A stretch of DNA of 64,000 nt from Trileptium ribeirensis (taxonomy: Eukaryota; Nematoda; Enoplea; Enoplida; Thoracostomopsidae), in NCBI GenBank assembly GCA_030248225.1, contig JASANE010029025.1, positions 1 through 64,000 of the forward strand, in the 5' to 3' direction. The notes under the pieces were generated by a model. The model was not told the origin of the DNA. It searched no databases and saw only the letters and a program-made list of their open reading frames with translations. The translations under genes were made by a program, and so were the position numbers. Within the stretch, counting starts at the first letter, position 1. Each line of letters begins with the position of its first letter. Below are positions 10,640 to 23,704 of the stretch, piece after piece.

Positions 10640-13045
10640 CATGATGACGTCGATATGACTTCAGGTTAACGTAGTTTGCACGCGATAGTTAATTTTTTAA
10701 CATTCATGGTTCGTTTACCAATATGCCGGGGAATGTTTTTAGAATAGATAACAGGGTATTACATTTTGTCACTTTGTAAGAAGTAACCTGAATAACTGTC
10801 AGTATATGAAAGGGTCAGTTATGCGATAGGCTAATTCATTTATTATGTGGTAAGCCAATTTTTACTTAGTTATGCAATAAGCTAATTTAGTTACAAGCCA
10901 TTATCAATATGCGCTAGAAATATCTGTTGAATGGTGATGTGTAGTCAGTACAGACATTTAGAGACACTTGGGTAAAGAAAGAATTTGCAGGTTTACGGAG
11001 CTGCCGAATACCGTAAAAACTGATTGTATTTGCGTGGTAATTCACCTAAATACATTTAGCGCTAATAAAATACAGTTTGAAAATGGTTCATGAATGTATA
11101 GTTTATAAAAAAGTTCTGATTTCTAAATTTCAACAGTTCCAGATTTTTGGTCATTGGATGGTAAAAACAATGTGTATTGTCTTAGTTTTTGGGATATGCT
11201 GAAAATTTTTGTGTAATTGCTTTTAATGGATTGTAAATACAAACATTGCCTATTTTAAAAAGAGATCAGCAAGTTCAATGTGGTACACGAAAATGGTTTC
11301 TTGCCACATACTAGCTACAGCCGTCCCATTTATTCTCTCCGCTCGAGTTGCTAGCATTTATTTATACATAGTACCTGGTTTAAACAAGATTTTTTGGCAT
11401 TCAAAAGCTCTTTAAATCTCCACAACCTAGAAAACATTCAGTGCATGTGGGTGTAATATCCCTAACCTAATTTTAGTTATTGTAGATAAGGAATTACGAC
11501 TATATAGAAATATATTTTTATATCGACGGCCTATCCGAATTTTGTTACGAAAGATGGTATTAATTTTGAGAAAAATAATTTTCAACCAAAATACTGACAG
11601 CTCAAAAATAAATTAACCTAAATCCAAACATCCGCTGAGCCGACAAACTTGTAATAGCGAAGGTTATAAGTAAAAACCGGCTCAAATATGATGAAAACAC
11701 TGGCTTTATTTTAATAAAATCCATCAAAATAATTTACTGTGGCAGACTGATCAAAACTGATCATTCGAATACTGTGCAAGTCATTACAATCGGGATTATT
11801 GGAGTAATTAACATATTTGGCAATGATTTCGTCAATGCATATTCAGAACTCAAGTTTTTAAATTCAAGATCGTTAATTTTTTCATGAGTACAGCTTTAGG
11901 TCCACGTGCCACATACAGAGCATGCAAAACGAATACCAAACACAAATACAAACCAGGATGTAAAGAAAACATGCTCTGATTCAAGCAGTTAAAAGCCGCC
12001 GCTTGAAATTCGGAAAAGATTTTTGTAACACATGTTTGGATGTGTACAACGGTAATTGGTATACGTGCAAGAAGGAATCCCATATCATTCTACGATCATT
12101 ATTCCTTTTCAGTTGCAGCAAAATGTTGCAGAATGCAATGAAATGTTTTATCTGTTGTACAAATTTAAACATTAGAAATTTGACGCTTTCACTTACAAAC
12201 AAGTGTCCTCATTGCATGGCATCAGGTGGGTGTAAGTAAAAGGGTGGTTAGAAGTTGGTTGTAAGTAAAAATAAATTGCTACTAGAACACTAAAAACGGA
12301 TTAATCTTTAGCGAACGTGTCAAGACGATAGAAATAACAACATACATATACAACCAGTATCTTCAGATTCGGTAGTTTTGTCTTTCAAAATTGTATACTG
12401 CACTAGTGCACACGTCAGTGGCCACTTTCTAAGTGCAATAAAAGGTCCAGGCGAAATGCTCAACCTGAATTTTTCCTGCAGAACCAAACGGCCGAATCGA
12501 ACACATTGCAAACCATACTATTTGCATATTATCAATGAATCATTACATACAAGTCTGTGGGGATCGGAAACATATTTACATCGGAAAGAACGAAAAGTCT
12601 TTACATCGGAAAGAACATGACAGAAGTCTCCACGTGCGCCTATGCTTAATAGCACTTTCGAACGACATCACAACAATATCTGCGATTGAGAATAATATTA
12701 CTGGTTTCGCGTTTGTATACATTTCGGTACTCAAGCTATAAATTACCGTTTGTTAATCACATTTACACTGTTCTAGAATTTATTAAGATTTTGCGCATGT
12801 AAAATCTTGTACGCAAACATTTTCTAAAAAAATTTGCAGTGTTTTTACGGTGATTTTACTAATGACCAATTATACGATGCGTGTTTATATGCAAAGCCCA
12901 CAATCCAGGCATAAAAATAGCGAAATATGTTTACATAATTGCGCATTGTTTAACGTATTTTGCGTGCGCAGGGAAAAGAAACACTTATTTTGAATATATG
13001 TTATAAAGCTCATAAAACTAGTAAATTTTGTAATACACCATTCGA
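10640..13045. other. No recognised gene
   Basis: AT-rich DNA with short ORFs on both strands lacking family motifs. A local direct repeat of TTTACATCGGAAAGAAC occurs twice near 12577-12617. Confidence 0.5.
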
Positions 13046-13077
13046 CGGGATCAGTTAAGCAGAACCTTTGTCATCAG

Positions 13078-13210
13078 ACAAATCCAAGAAGTTTGCTGCA
13101 TACCACTTTCGTTAGATATGCTGACTCCAGTGGTCGAGCTTGCAAAAAATATTCATGACAGCCAATAATCTGTGCAGTTCAATGCACTGTATGACAAAAA
13201 CAAGACAAAG
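13078..13210 (+). repeat. Diverged copy of the intronic B-family repeat
   Basis: ACAAATCCAAGAAGTTTGCTG, the CTGACTCCAGTGGTCG block, GTGCAGTTCAATGCACTGT and a TATGACAAAAACAAG end follow the same order as 42090-42225 in the channel gene. It lacks the terminal GTCACAGCC hairpin. This third copy, at an unrelated position, shows that the intronic inverted pair belongs to a dispersed repeat family. Confidence 0.55.
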
Positions 13211-13335
13211 TAAGTGTTGTGCACGATCTCGATTGCATTGTTTCTGAGGTATACCGTTTGTACTGTGGGTGTGCAGCAACACATGATCTTCGTTTTGCGT
13301 AGCTTATTCAGAGGTCTATTCGTTGTTAGCTGATG

Positions 13336-14640
13336 CTATACAGCACAGATTGTAGTCTGGTACTGGATTAGGCTGGTACTGCGATATCGTCGGCGTAAAC
13401 TGCGTCTGTGAACCGTTCCCTTTTTTGACGACCAGTCCCCCATATCAATTAGTGCGTCTTGCATGACCCTGGCAACGGCGAAGTTGAATAGCGTTGAGGG
13501 CAATATGCACCATTGCCTTACTCCACAATTGACCTCAGACGGACAGAATTTGCTTGTGTGCACGGACTACAGAGTACGATGGTACGATGAGTACCCTGCC
13601 CATTCGCACCTGCTTTTCGGGCTCGCCGGCGGCGTCCATTATCTTGTGCAACGATGCTCTGACGACTGAGTCAAACGCACGCTACTTTGAAGTCAACAAA
13701 TGCTACCGCTGCCGTAACTCATGGCGCGCTTGAAATACAAGGCGGAGGTTGAGCATATTATGATCACTTGTGCTGACCCGGGATTTAGGCCCACGGTTTT
13801 CATCTCACGTAAATTGCTCACCCAATTGGTTGAGTGGATTGACCATGACAGCTTCCATATATTTCAAAGCTATGTTTAGCAGGAAAATACCCTATTATTT
13901 TCGCAGATAGATTTATCCCCTTTTTTATGAAAAGGGATTACGAGTGCAACTCTTCATTCTTGAGGTATAACTTCGTCACGCTTGAGAAAGTGTAGGTGCG
14001 TCGTGAACGCAGTATTGCCCAGCTTTATAGCATGTTGGAGGCATACTGACTCTTTCGGCAGCTCAACCGTTGCAAAGAGATCTGACTGACGGATTGAGTG
14101 ACTTCTTGTTCTAACGGGGCGTCGCTGATAAAAAACAGCATCAGTAGCCCGTGAATAACAGGTCGTCCTCCTGGGCGGGGATCTCTGGTGCTTTTCGGAT
14201 TAGCAGAGTGACGAAATGCTGTCTCCAAGGGTCCTCTGTGGCCAGCGTCCATCCGTTCAGGTCAGCACTACTTTATTGACCCTTTGCAGCGGCTTCGACG
14301 ATTTCTTCGTCAACCGAAATACTTTCTTCACATCGTCAGCCATGGCTGCTTGTGATAGTTCTGATGCAATATCATTAAGATGCTGATGCTTGTCTTCACT
14401 AATGCAATCTGCGAAACATTTTGCAAGATAGAGCGCTGGGTTCTAGCTTAGCGTTGACCATGGGCAAGACAGTTCATCGGCTGCAGTCTTAATTGAATGC
14501 TAACCCAATGTACCATGTTTGGTCCTTGCTTCCGGGAAGCACTTTCTCCATGGCAGCGTATATTGCGTCCTTCAGTGAATTCCAGCTCTCTCTACCGGAT
14601 TAAGATTCGGCTAAGGCTGCAAAGCGGTTCATGAGCGCTA
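13336..14640 (-). pseudogene. Non-LTR reverse transcriptase remnant
   Basis: Fragments in several frames: a region after the endonuclease with AMEKVLPGSKDQTW, then EVIPQEW-like and HKKGD-like RT blocks, then EVNCGVRQWCILPSTLFN (the GVRQGCVLSPTLFN motif). YADDIAV, the catalytic box, lies near 13381-13402. Stops and frame changes are frequent. Confidence 0.75.
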
Positions 14641-14653
14641 CACTTAGGTGCTC

Positions 14654-15420
14654 CTAAATATTTGGTGAGTGCAGCACAGCGACGTCCGGGTGGTTCTTAG
14701 GACGCTTGAAGTGTGAGCTGCACAATTTTCGCCTAAGCCTAGCGACTATCATGCCATGGTAATTGGGTAGTGAGTTGATCCAAAATGTGCGACATTCTGT
14801 TAATAAAGATAACAACTGTCTGTTGTTCAAAATGTGATCTATCTGAAATAATTCACCGCTTGGCGAACTCCACATTTGATGGTGTCGCTGTTTATGGTTA
14901 AATTTCGTGTTGACAAAGGTCAGGTCCATATACTGCGCTGCAGGTTTAAGATGGGTGCTGCTGTTTGTGTGTCTGCAGAGAGGGAATTTACCAACAACGG
15001 TATCGTCGCAACGGAACCGGTGCCCAAGCTGTGCGTTGAGATTGCCGCATACAACAATTACCTCGTCTTTTCTACTCATGCGCATGAAATGACTAATAAG
15101 TTCGTAGAAAATGTGTTTTCTTCGTCGCTGTCGCAGTCAGTAGGGGAATACGCCACCCGGTTTGTGATGTTAGTAGGCTTGGCGCGAGAGGATGCCGCGG
15201 TTAATCTCGAGTTTATCGGGTACCATTCAGTCATCTGATCGAACGGTGTATCATCTACAGCGATTCCTTTCCTAAAGTTCTCGGATTTTTCTTGTCCAGA
15301 GAACGGCAACTTGTACTTCGCAGTTTCGGGGACGATGTCCATTGTGACAGAATTTGGCAGTCGAGTCTCACAGAGTGCCGTTGTCTCAATATTTCGTTGA
15401 TCTAATGAATGGCATATCAA
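14654..15420 (-). pseudogene. Non-LTR APE-type endonuclease remnant
   Basis: Two frames together cover the domain. The first (15420-15076) has the TTALCETRL motif carrying the early catalytic Glu and a YSPTD motif. The second (15085-14654) has VVCGNLNAQLGH, matching the GDMNAQ catalytic block with Gly-Asp changed to Gly-Asn, then TFVNTKF, QIDHIL and a terminal NYHGMIVARL corresponding to SDH.LV. These enzymes nick target DNA to prime reverse transcription. The frame break and altered catalytic residues make this copy dead. Confidence 0.8.
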
Positions 15421-15489
15421 TTTTGTATATCCTTTCGTGCAACAACGTTCTACTGTTCCATGCTGCTATTGAAATCGTTCGCTTTGCTA

Positions 15490-18045
15490 GCTTAAGGTAG
15501 GTAGTCGTTGTGCCGTTAGGCCACTCTGCACGCCCTGGCATTTGAACGGCGCACGTCGTCTAGCCAGCGCGCGGTAGCACTGTTTCGCAGCAGATATCCA
15601 TTTTCCAGGTTTCCGGGTGTTCTACGAGCAATTCAAAAGCCACATTGGTTGACTTTTTATAGTGGTTTATCACCCACTATTTCAGTAACAAGTTTTGAGG
15701 CCCCATCGTTTGGCCTTTCGTATTCCTGCTTCTCACACGTCATTCCTGGCATTTTGTACGAAGCTGGCGTGTTAGGGCCTAATCCCAACCAGTGCCTTGT
15801 AACCAATGACTCCGATTTTAGCTGGAGCAAGTATTCCTGTCCCATGTTGGGGTTTATCCTCGAGGAATGCCACGGCGCACAGATGTGAAATGGGTACTCT
15901 GGATAGGGCGCCTTGAACCATTGGTCTTGATATATATATGTATATATGGGAATATATAGCTCTATGTGTGTAATATACAAAAATAACTGGACTTTCGCTA
16001 TAAAGTTTTTGCCAAGAAGCTTTTGTAATGACAATATATAATATTTCAATCATCAATAATGACATGCTTTTACATATCTCCAGCCGTGCTTGCAAAAGCC
16101 AGTTATATTTTGTTGGCTGAATATTTATCATTATTGAGGCCAATTGGAAATATTGCTGTGCTATTATATCACTGTCGCATTTATTATCGTGCAGCTTAGA
16201 AATGTAAAGTTATCAATCTCAGTTGAGGAACTACCAGCTATACTACTAGAACCTTAGCTGTTATAAGTCATGCCTGTGGGCATGGCTTGCCCTCTATATA
16301 GAGAAACTGAAACCTCAGTTATCTGAAAGCAACATATTCATAAAACTAATCGGAGCCTCCCAAAGATTTGGCCATGAGTAGATAGCATATACAGTAAACT
16401 TTTGGAGCATTCTGTTTGATTGTTTTATGTACAATTGCTTGGTACTAGGAATACAGTCGATTACAAAATTAATGTTGCCAGTTTGCTGTTATAGCCTATT
16501 TTAATAAACGAAATCATAATCACTATGTAGTAACTCAATGCGTAAACTTGTTTTATCCTCCAGTAAAACTCCTGAAAACATACCAGAATATGAAGTCTAA
16601 AATCAATTCTTCAGCAAGAATTTCTTATATCATTTTTTACCCTTCAAGGTTGTCTATTATATTGTCTTATACTCCCAGCGAACCAAATTGATCAATTTAC
16701 ATATATGTTTTTTCAGACAAACTATGAGATAATGTCATTATACTTTATTATAAATCCGTCTAGCGAAACCGCAGATGTCGAAATCCCATTTGGTTAATAT
16801 GGAAATTATCTTTAGTAAAAAATTTTTTAACAACCCTTTGTCGATGGACAAACGGTTTATTTTGCTGATTTGACTAATTAGACACCTTAGTATTATCGAT
16901 ATTTTCTGTTTGTTCTTCAACCCAGTTGCCATGTTCTGTGTCATATTTGACATTGGGATTCTAAAATCAAGAATTAAGAATAATGTAATCAGGAAAATCG
17001 TGATATATAAACGGAGTTAAAAATTTTGTAATGCTATCCAAGATGAATACTACCTATATCGGTTGTTGGTCCCGCATAAATTTACTCCACAAACATTATT
17101 TCATAATCGTGAACGTTGATGCACTTGTTAGCTAAATTATATTTCACGAAAGATAATGTGTCCACTGTTGTATTATAGATTAGTTTAACACATTTGCATC
17201 CACTATAATAAAATTTATAATTAATATTAATATTAATAATTAATTAATATCGTTCGTTTGTACTCGATTCCCAAACAATTTTTCTTTTTTTCATAGGCAA
17301 TTGAATGTAACGTTGCAAATCGATTGATCCATAAGCCATTGTTTGTACAGTTTGGATAGTATATGACCATAGAAATGAAATCCGTGTTCGTTATACCGAT
17401 GTAATTTATCAGACCGATATCATAGACCACATACGAAATCTTAGCGACGAGATGTTAACATAAAGAGAATCTCTTCTAAATGATATTGGCATCGAAGTTC
17501 ATGCAAACTGCTTATAATTGGATTATATTTTATATTTCAAACATGTGACAGTATATTGTAATAGACATAGTCAAGCCCGAACACCCAGTATGGATGATTA
17601 GAAATTTAATGGTTTGGATCCTGCTTTCTATACGTAAAGTTGCATTTTAAACGACTTGTTTGTTGTAATAATGTCGACCACAGAACTTTTGTTGTCTAGT
17701 ATAAAACTGCAGATCCATAAGCCATTTCGATAGATGATACATTTCTGCCTGCAATCACAAACTTTAATCAGGAAAATAATGGCGACAAAACGTCTTTGCT
17801 ATTAATAATTATTTTGGCAATTTTTAAACCTGAAGCAAATTGTATAAATTTTTACGTTTGTGTCTGCTGTTATATTAAATTAGACATCATTTTCGCCCAA
17901 TACAGATAGTATTTATTGTTTAATAGCTGTTTCTGCTCGCTTTGCAGCAGGTCATGCCAAACGTCGAAAAGTGCAATAGTTTACGTAACTAATAACTGAA
18001 TTACTTTGAATTTCATTAGTTGCATTTTACTGTGAGTACCCTACT
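15490..18045. other. No recognised gene
   Basis: AT-rich DNA with a TA-rich stretch near 15928-15960 and AATTAATATTAAT runs near 17217-17250. Short ORFs on both strands show no family motif. Confidence 0.5.
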
Positions 18046-18169
18046 CGCTTGACACTTGCTTTCACGTTGAGTATGGTTACATTCAATTGGATATAAATAT
18101 TGCGATAGTCGAACCAGGTGCTCACCATTTGATAACTTCAGGCACACAGCTGTAATTAGCCGATCGTGC

Positions 18170-19118
18170 GAAATATTTATACTGATTATTTAAAGCTACA
18201 ACTGAACCTAGTGAAAGCAACGATGCTGTACATTATCAGTTACTATGAAAATTGTTGCGAGATTTCGGTAGCGAAGGCAAATAATAGTTTCGCCAAATAT
18301 TACAAAATTCTTCAAGCAACTAATTTTGATTTTGCCAAATCTTCACTAACCGGTTTGTTGATATTGTTATATTTTCAAATTGGAAATCACTGTTTGTGTT
18401 TGCACTATATAATATGTCAGTCTTTTGTCGTTTATCATTCGTATGAGCTGGTTTTAAAGCTTCGTACTTATCATTATATACAACTAGTGGTCTACGACTT
18501 AATATTGCAGTTGTTTCGGCAATAACTGTTTGTAAAACAACCAGGATAATTCATTGTCTTTTTAATACCTTTCTAAATACTCGTTTTACAATGCTTTTCA
18601 ATTGTTCGTAGATTCCGCCTTTCCATTCCATGGGCAATAAAAGTCCTTATAATTTTTTATACAGAGTTCTATTTATTCAGTGTATTCTCGTTTGCCATGT
18701 TACTCCGCGTGCATTTTAGAACATTATTTGAGAGTGTAAAGCACTTTCCATTGTCTGAAATAACTTCTCTGGGTTAACCATGTTGTGCTACAAATCGGCG
18801 AAAGCACAGTAAAAATTGTTCGGCACGTAAGTCTAAAACGACCTCCAAATGTATAGGTCTTACAGATGTACATAAATATAAATAAATCCATACTGTTTGC
18901 TCGTTGTCTTTATCGTTTGTTACTAATAAAGGGCCAAAATAATCAATACCAACGTGAGCAAAAAGAACAGTTTCACTCAGTCGATACAGTGGAATATTTG
19001 GAAAGGAGGCGTCGTATAGCAACCGCCTTCCCAAATGCGACAAATATGACATCGTCAGATAACATATTGCGCTTGTGATTGTCAGATAAGATATGAGAAT
19101 ATCTGATAATGTGTGCAT
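18170..19118 (-). pseudogene. BEL/Pao integrase remnant
   Basis: The frame at 19118-18774 has HVGIDYFGPL (first catalytic Asp), VWIYLYLCTSVRPIHLEVV and EQFLLCFRRFVAQHGW, closely matching BEL/Pao integrases. Downstream in broken frames are WKGGIYEQLKSIVKR, AILSRRPLVVYND, LKPAH and a W..YLPSL block of the C-terminal domain near 18290. Confidence 0.8.
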
Positions 19119-19732
19119 TCCACAGCATGTTGTATTTTCGATGAAAAAGTTCAGTTAATAGCCTTGCAAAGCTGCGTTTTATCGGTAATAAAACCCGAAA
19201 TTTAGCATCCTATCTTAGCTCTGAATGTAATGATCGTCAGTCACATCGCCATAGTAGAGCTTCATCTTTGAATGTTCATAATTTCTTGCAAAACTGTTTT
19301 AACTGGCTATAATTAATTGATAACTATATGTCTAGAGTTGATACTTGCTTAAGACTAATTCGTTCAACGGCAGTGAAGTATGACTGTTATACTATATTCA
19401 CACTTTTATCTCTACGTGACGTTAGATTGTTAAAAAAATCTCTAAATCCAGCCAAATACTGGAATTATAGTGTAAGATTCGAATATCTGCTGTAATGAAT
19501 TACTTGAAATTTATTTTCAGTATCCGTAGAGGTGTTTTGTATCATTGTTATATCTTTTTCTAAATGTTTACCATTATCTGTGACAGGTTATTTAGATTAT
19601 TCTTTTTTCAAGAAAAATGGACCGTGCCACCACAAGTAAAATCGCGTTAATGACTGAAAATCAATTCCTCTGGCTGAAATATCTACTGGATTTGTTGCAG
19701 TCGGTATATATCGAAAACAACAGCTATTTTAT

Positions 19733-20053
19733 TTATATAATTATATGAGATACGGAATTTGTTAATAACCTTGTCGATTGCAAAACGCATTTTGAGTCAG
19801 TCCTTATTTCTTTAACAAATGTGTTTATACAAATGACATCAAGGCTGTTACTCTTGTGACATCTAAAAGCTCTAGCTTTGGAACAGTGATCGCTTTGAGA
19901 AGATCCAGTCTTGTTTTGCACAATATTAATTGGGCACATTTTCTTTTTTGTTTGAATATAAACAACTGCTGCATAAGCCTTTGACGAAGCGTCCCAAAAA
20001 CAGTCAAGCAACAATTGATCGTCTATCATTGATATAAATCCAGGTATCGTCAC
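19733..20053 (-). pseudogene. BEL/Pao RNase H remnant
   Basis: CFWDASSKAYAAVVYIQT matches the family's FCDASEKAYGACIY motif, with a downstream PKLELLD-like block in an alternative frame (the PRLELLGA motif) and a TDSKCVLQ block matching SDS..vL. The domain degraded RNA in RNA/DNA hybrids in the intact element; here it is broken by a frameshift. Confidence 0.75.
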
Positions 20054-20151
20054 TTGTCTATATCTTGCGAAATATTATTCCACTTCTTACAAAGATCTTC
20101 TGGCAGCTAATTTTCCCATCGTAAACCAAGAGTCTATGAGGCGGCCTGCAT

Positions 20152-21146
20152 TTACGTCTTTGCACGTATCATAACGGGTGCGGAAACCCCATATAGATCG
20201 TAGTTTCTAGGTGCTCCTTGCACTAGTTGTCTTTTAGCATAGGGTACAAAAGTTGTCAGATGAGGATCTACAGATCTCCGCGTGTCGCTTTCAGAGTTCC
20301 ACAATATTCCAAGCACTTTAATTAGCCTATGTCTGCATTGATTTTCCCGTGGTAAAAAATCGTCAAATTTTCGCAGTTCCAACATCATTCATGTAAGTTC
20401 ATAGATATGTCAATGAAGCATTTTTGGCTGTTTTATAAAACACGAACCGCTTCTTCTGAATAGTTAATGCCGCAAAATACGTTATCGACGTAAATGTCGT
20501 TTGCTATTTGGTGTCCTATTTTTAAAATTTGCTTCAAAAGATGATGGTTGATAGTCGCAGAAAAGAAGAATGGGCTTCATACAATTCCAAACAAAACTCT
20601 AGCGAATCTGAGCTCAATAATATTATCAAGAAATGCTGCACGTGTATGGTCTTTAAGCCAACAGAAATGGTTTACGTTGCGACCTCGGTAATAAACCTAT
20701 TTGAAGAAACAGCTTTTCAATATCAACTACAGTGGCATAGTGATGTGTATGAAATATGAGCATAAATCATCAAGATATGCTGAGCTTTTAAGTAAACACT
20801 TGTTTAAGCTATTAAACGAGTTATGGGCTTTAGGTGAAGCATGTTGAACTATTCGCAACTTAGTGGTAGCTCCGTCCGGTTTCACTGCGCAGTGATGAGG
20901 CTTATAGCGAATCGGTGACCTTACACTGTCAGGTTGTGTTTTGTTTTTATCAACCTTTTCATCAACAGTTAAGTGAAGCCGCTGTTGGATAGGTATGTTA
21001 TATTCGGTCATCACTTCGGCCTGTTTCTGCAAGCGCCTCGTAAGATATCGAAGCCGTGTCATAGCCAATTCCTTGTTCTCTGGCTGCTCTATATTCGGTT
21101 TTCCAGTTATCCAAGCCCATCCAACGCAGTATCTGTTAGCTATCAT
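20152..21146 (-). pseudogene. BEL/Pao reverse transcriptase remnant
   Basis: The 21146-20727 frame has PHHCAVKPDGATTKLRIV followed by FNSLNKCL, the N-terminal BEL/Pao RT signature. A DIYVDNVFCG stretch near 20465-20498 is the YVDD/YVDN catalytic box. The 20388-20152 frame holds KVLGILWN and the GVSAPVMIRAK connection motif. Several stops and frameshifts separate these blocks. Confidence 0.8.
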
Positions 21147-21240
21147 TACTATTTTGTCATTGAACTTTCAAGGGCGTTCTATATCTACATTGTGCATTTT
21201 CGTACCACCATATGTATAATTAAGTATACTAATTGTATTG

Positions 21241-23140
21241 TATAATATATCCTGGATCGCTGCATTTTTAACCATTCCTGCTGTGATATATCCGAGCTTT
21301 GACCCAATCAAGAAAAGGCCGTCATTAAGACGAATTTGTTCTGCTGTGAATACATCAAAGTAATAAACACCTCAGCTTAAAAGACACATGGGGCAAAATC
21401 CTGGATAGTTTGTGATTTGTTCTGCAAGATTCATAGTCATACTTGAGCCATATACAAAAGCTTCAAAATTCGATATCATTGTAAAGCACCAATCAAACGA
21501 AAGGTAATTAGTCTGATTCATACGATCACATCTAAAACTGATAACAACCTGTGGTCATGATAACCCCTGCTATAAAAGTAAAATTATCAAGTCTAACGAT
21601 ACGCAAAAACCCACTCAACAACCGACACGTGTGGCAGCATTCACAGGTCAAAGTTAAAGCTAAAATTTGAACTTAAGCTTTGAAAATAGTTTTTTTTCAT
21701 TAATTTGAAAGCCTTTTCCGCTATTAAATATTTTAACGTGTGAATACTATTCAGACCTTTGAAGAACAAATATTTCAAGAATTTGAAACAAAAATTATAT
21801 TGAATGAATGTGTAGTGAAATCTTTAGTCTTCCTGTTTTGTCACATTTTGCTACAGATTACATTATAATTTTGATCGTAGTTTGCTCAAAGTTTGCCCAT
21901 ATTTTGATCAAATTTTTAGCTGAATATTCTAACCATCCGACGGTAAGACGTCAGAGTTTCACCCCGAAATACCTAAATTCAAGTCCATGGCTGATATAAT
22001 TTAAGTAGTTTTTATGACAAAGAGCTATGTTTGTTTATTTTTACTATTGTTTCACCTCAGAATATTTGTTTTGTATATTTTAATTTACTCTGTCATAATC
22101 TAATCAGTTTTTATAACAAATAACTACGTGTTATCAATTTATCTCTTTGCGGGACAGCATGCTACAAAATGGAACCTTAACAAAACAAGGCAATTCCAAG
22201 CAACATGAATTAATCTGTATCCATACAATTATGATTTTGGAGATTGCACAAAATAGCCCATTTCTAAGCAAATCTGTCCTGTTTTAAATATGTAAATACA
22301 TTCCAAATAGCAGTTATGACCAAATGCTGCACCTGTCAGCCCAACCTTCACTGTATAGCAGCAACGAATACATCGGGTCAGGATTTCATAAACATCGATT
22401 AGTTAATGTATACTGGGGCTCAGTACTCTACTCAAAATTGGAGGACCACTACGGGAAAATTACGATGGCCTAGTTTTCGCGAAGCGCAGAGCGGATGGCG
22501 CCCCTCCCCCCGTGTGCTACCGCCTGAATGTGTAGCAAGGAAATTGTAGAAGTAGATCCCGTGCTAGTCACGTACAGTTTACCGTGCGGATTTTGGCAAA
22601 AGCTATAGTTCTTCAAAAGCCATAAATCTAAGTATTACAACAGCAGATATTTCTATAAAATTAGCACTAAGTAATATTCATTCAAAACGATATGGTCCAA
22701 AGTCTTTGCCAATATATTGGAAGTGAAGTTCTTTATTGCCTATAAAATCTTGACAAATATTACTGATTTAGAACTACTAAAACAACCAGAAACAAAGCAT
22801 TTTTCGTCAGCAAAGTACAGAGGACATTTGCCAACGGATTGCTGAAGCAAGAAAAATGACGTGCAAGCTTCAAATGACACACATATTAATGTCATCCGGT
22901 TATGACTGAAGTTAGAAATATAGCTGTATAACTAAGTGATAAGCTAATATAAATTAGGAGAGGAACTGAACAAATCCTCTTACTATGTACAGCATATTTT
23001 TTCATAGTTAATGCCTGTTGAATAAATTACTTGATGTCGTATATATCACGAAATATAAACCAACCTATATACTTTAAAGTACCACCCATATTATAGTTGG
23101 TCCTGTATTTTCTATTCTTGATATCAAATGGTAAATAGTA
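21241..23140. other. No recognised gene
   Basis: AT-rich DNA. Around 21640-21960 there are TTTGATCAAA and CAAAATTTGA-type words like those in the MITE at 9014-9300, but matching ends could not be established. A short GC-rich patch lies near 22480-22530. Confidence 0.45.
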
Positions 23141-23149
23141 CCTTAATGT

Positions 23150-23620
23150 TAGAATTAGTGGAGGAGAACTCATATCGAATACTGCAAATTATGAGGATAA
23201 AAATAGGACGAATGTTGAGGATTAGGAGTGAGTGAACTTAACAATATTGAATCCTGATAACTAGGAGGGCCATTGACTGAAAAAGAGGCTGGGGTTCACG
23301 GAGGAGGAACATCATGCAATGATAGGAGTGGGTAATAGCATTGAGTGCTGGTAATCGACACTACTTATGAAATGGCATACAGTGCTGATAATTCTAAAAA
23401 GTATAAATTGTATCCAATGTTGCTAATGAGGAGAAGGAAACAGTATCAAACTTCGACAATTACCCCTGGTTACACAGGATGGATAGCGGAAAATTGCGAT
23501 CGGGTAAATCGTTTCAGATGTTGAGTATAACGGCTCATGACTAGTAGCAAACGTTGACAATTCGAAGTTGGGCCTATTATCGAATGTTGGGCATTAGGAG
23601 CGGAAAGTAGTATCGAAATC
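23150..23620. repeat. Degenerate minisatellite-like DNA
   Basis: Words such as ATCGAATGTTGAGGATTAGGAGTG recur in altered form (for example ATTGAATCCTGATAACTAGGAG and ATCGAATGTTGGGCATTAGGAG). Spacing is irregular, roughly 50-60 bp, so this is an old decayed tandem repeat rather than a clean array. Confidence 0.35.
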
Positions 23621-23704
23621 TTTTGCAACATTTAAATATAAAATGTAAATATTTGGGTTGTTACCTAAAGTTTTATCCAAGCGCAGCAAATCACAAATAA
23701 AAAA

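Larger units (their letters stand above)
13330..15480 (-). mobile_element. Degenerate non-LTR retrotransposon (endonuclease plus reverse transcriptase)
   Basis: On the - strand an endonuclease region (15420 to 14654) is followed by a reverse transcriptase region (14640 to 13340), the order of APE-type LINEs of the RTE/CR1 kind. Frames are broken repeatedly by stops and shifts. No poly(A) tail or short-repeat 3' end is visible, so the boundaries are approximate. It cannot encode a functional product. Confidence 0.8.
18050..21240 (-). mobile_element. Degenerate BEL/Pao retrotransposon pol
   Basis: The - strand carries, from high to low coordinate, reverse transcriptase, RNase H and integrase remnants in BEL/Pao order. 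Reading frames are broken many times. No gag, protease or LTR pair could be identified, so this is either truncated or too decayed at its ends. The + strand ORFs over 18166-18525 are antisense shadows of the integrase tail. Confidence 0.8.

Noticed and set aside
18166..18525. 119-codon + strand ORF as a gene
   Set aside because: Antisense to recognisable BEL/Pao integrase C-terminal sequence; a shadow frame.
21640..21960. Second copy of the 9-kb MITE
   Set aside because: Shared TTTGATCAAA-type words but no matching terminal sequences or spacing could be established.
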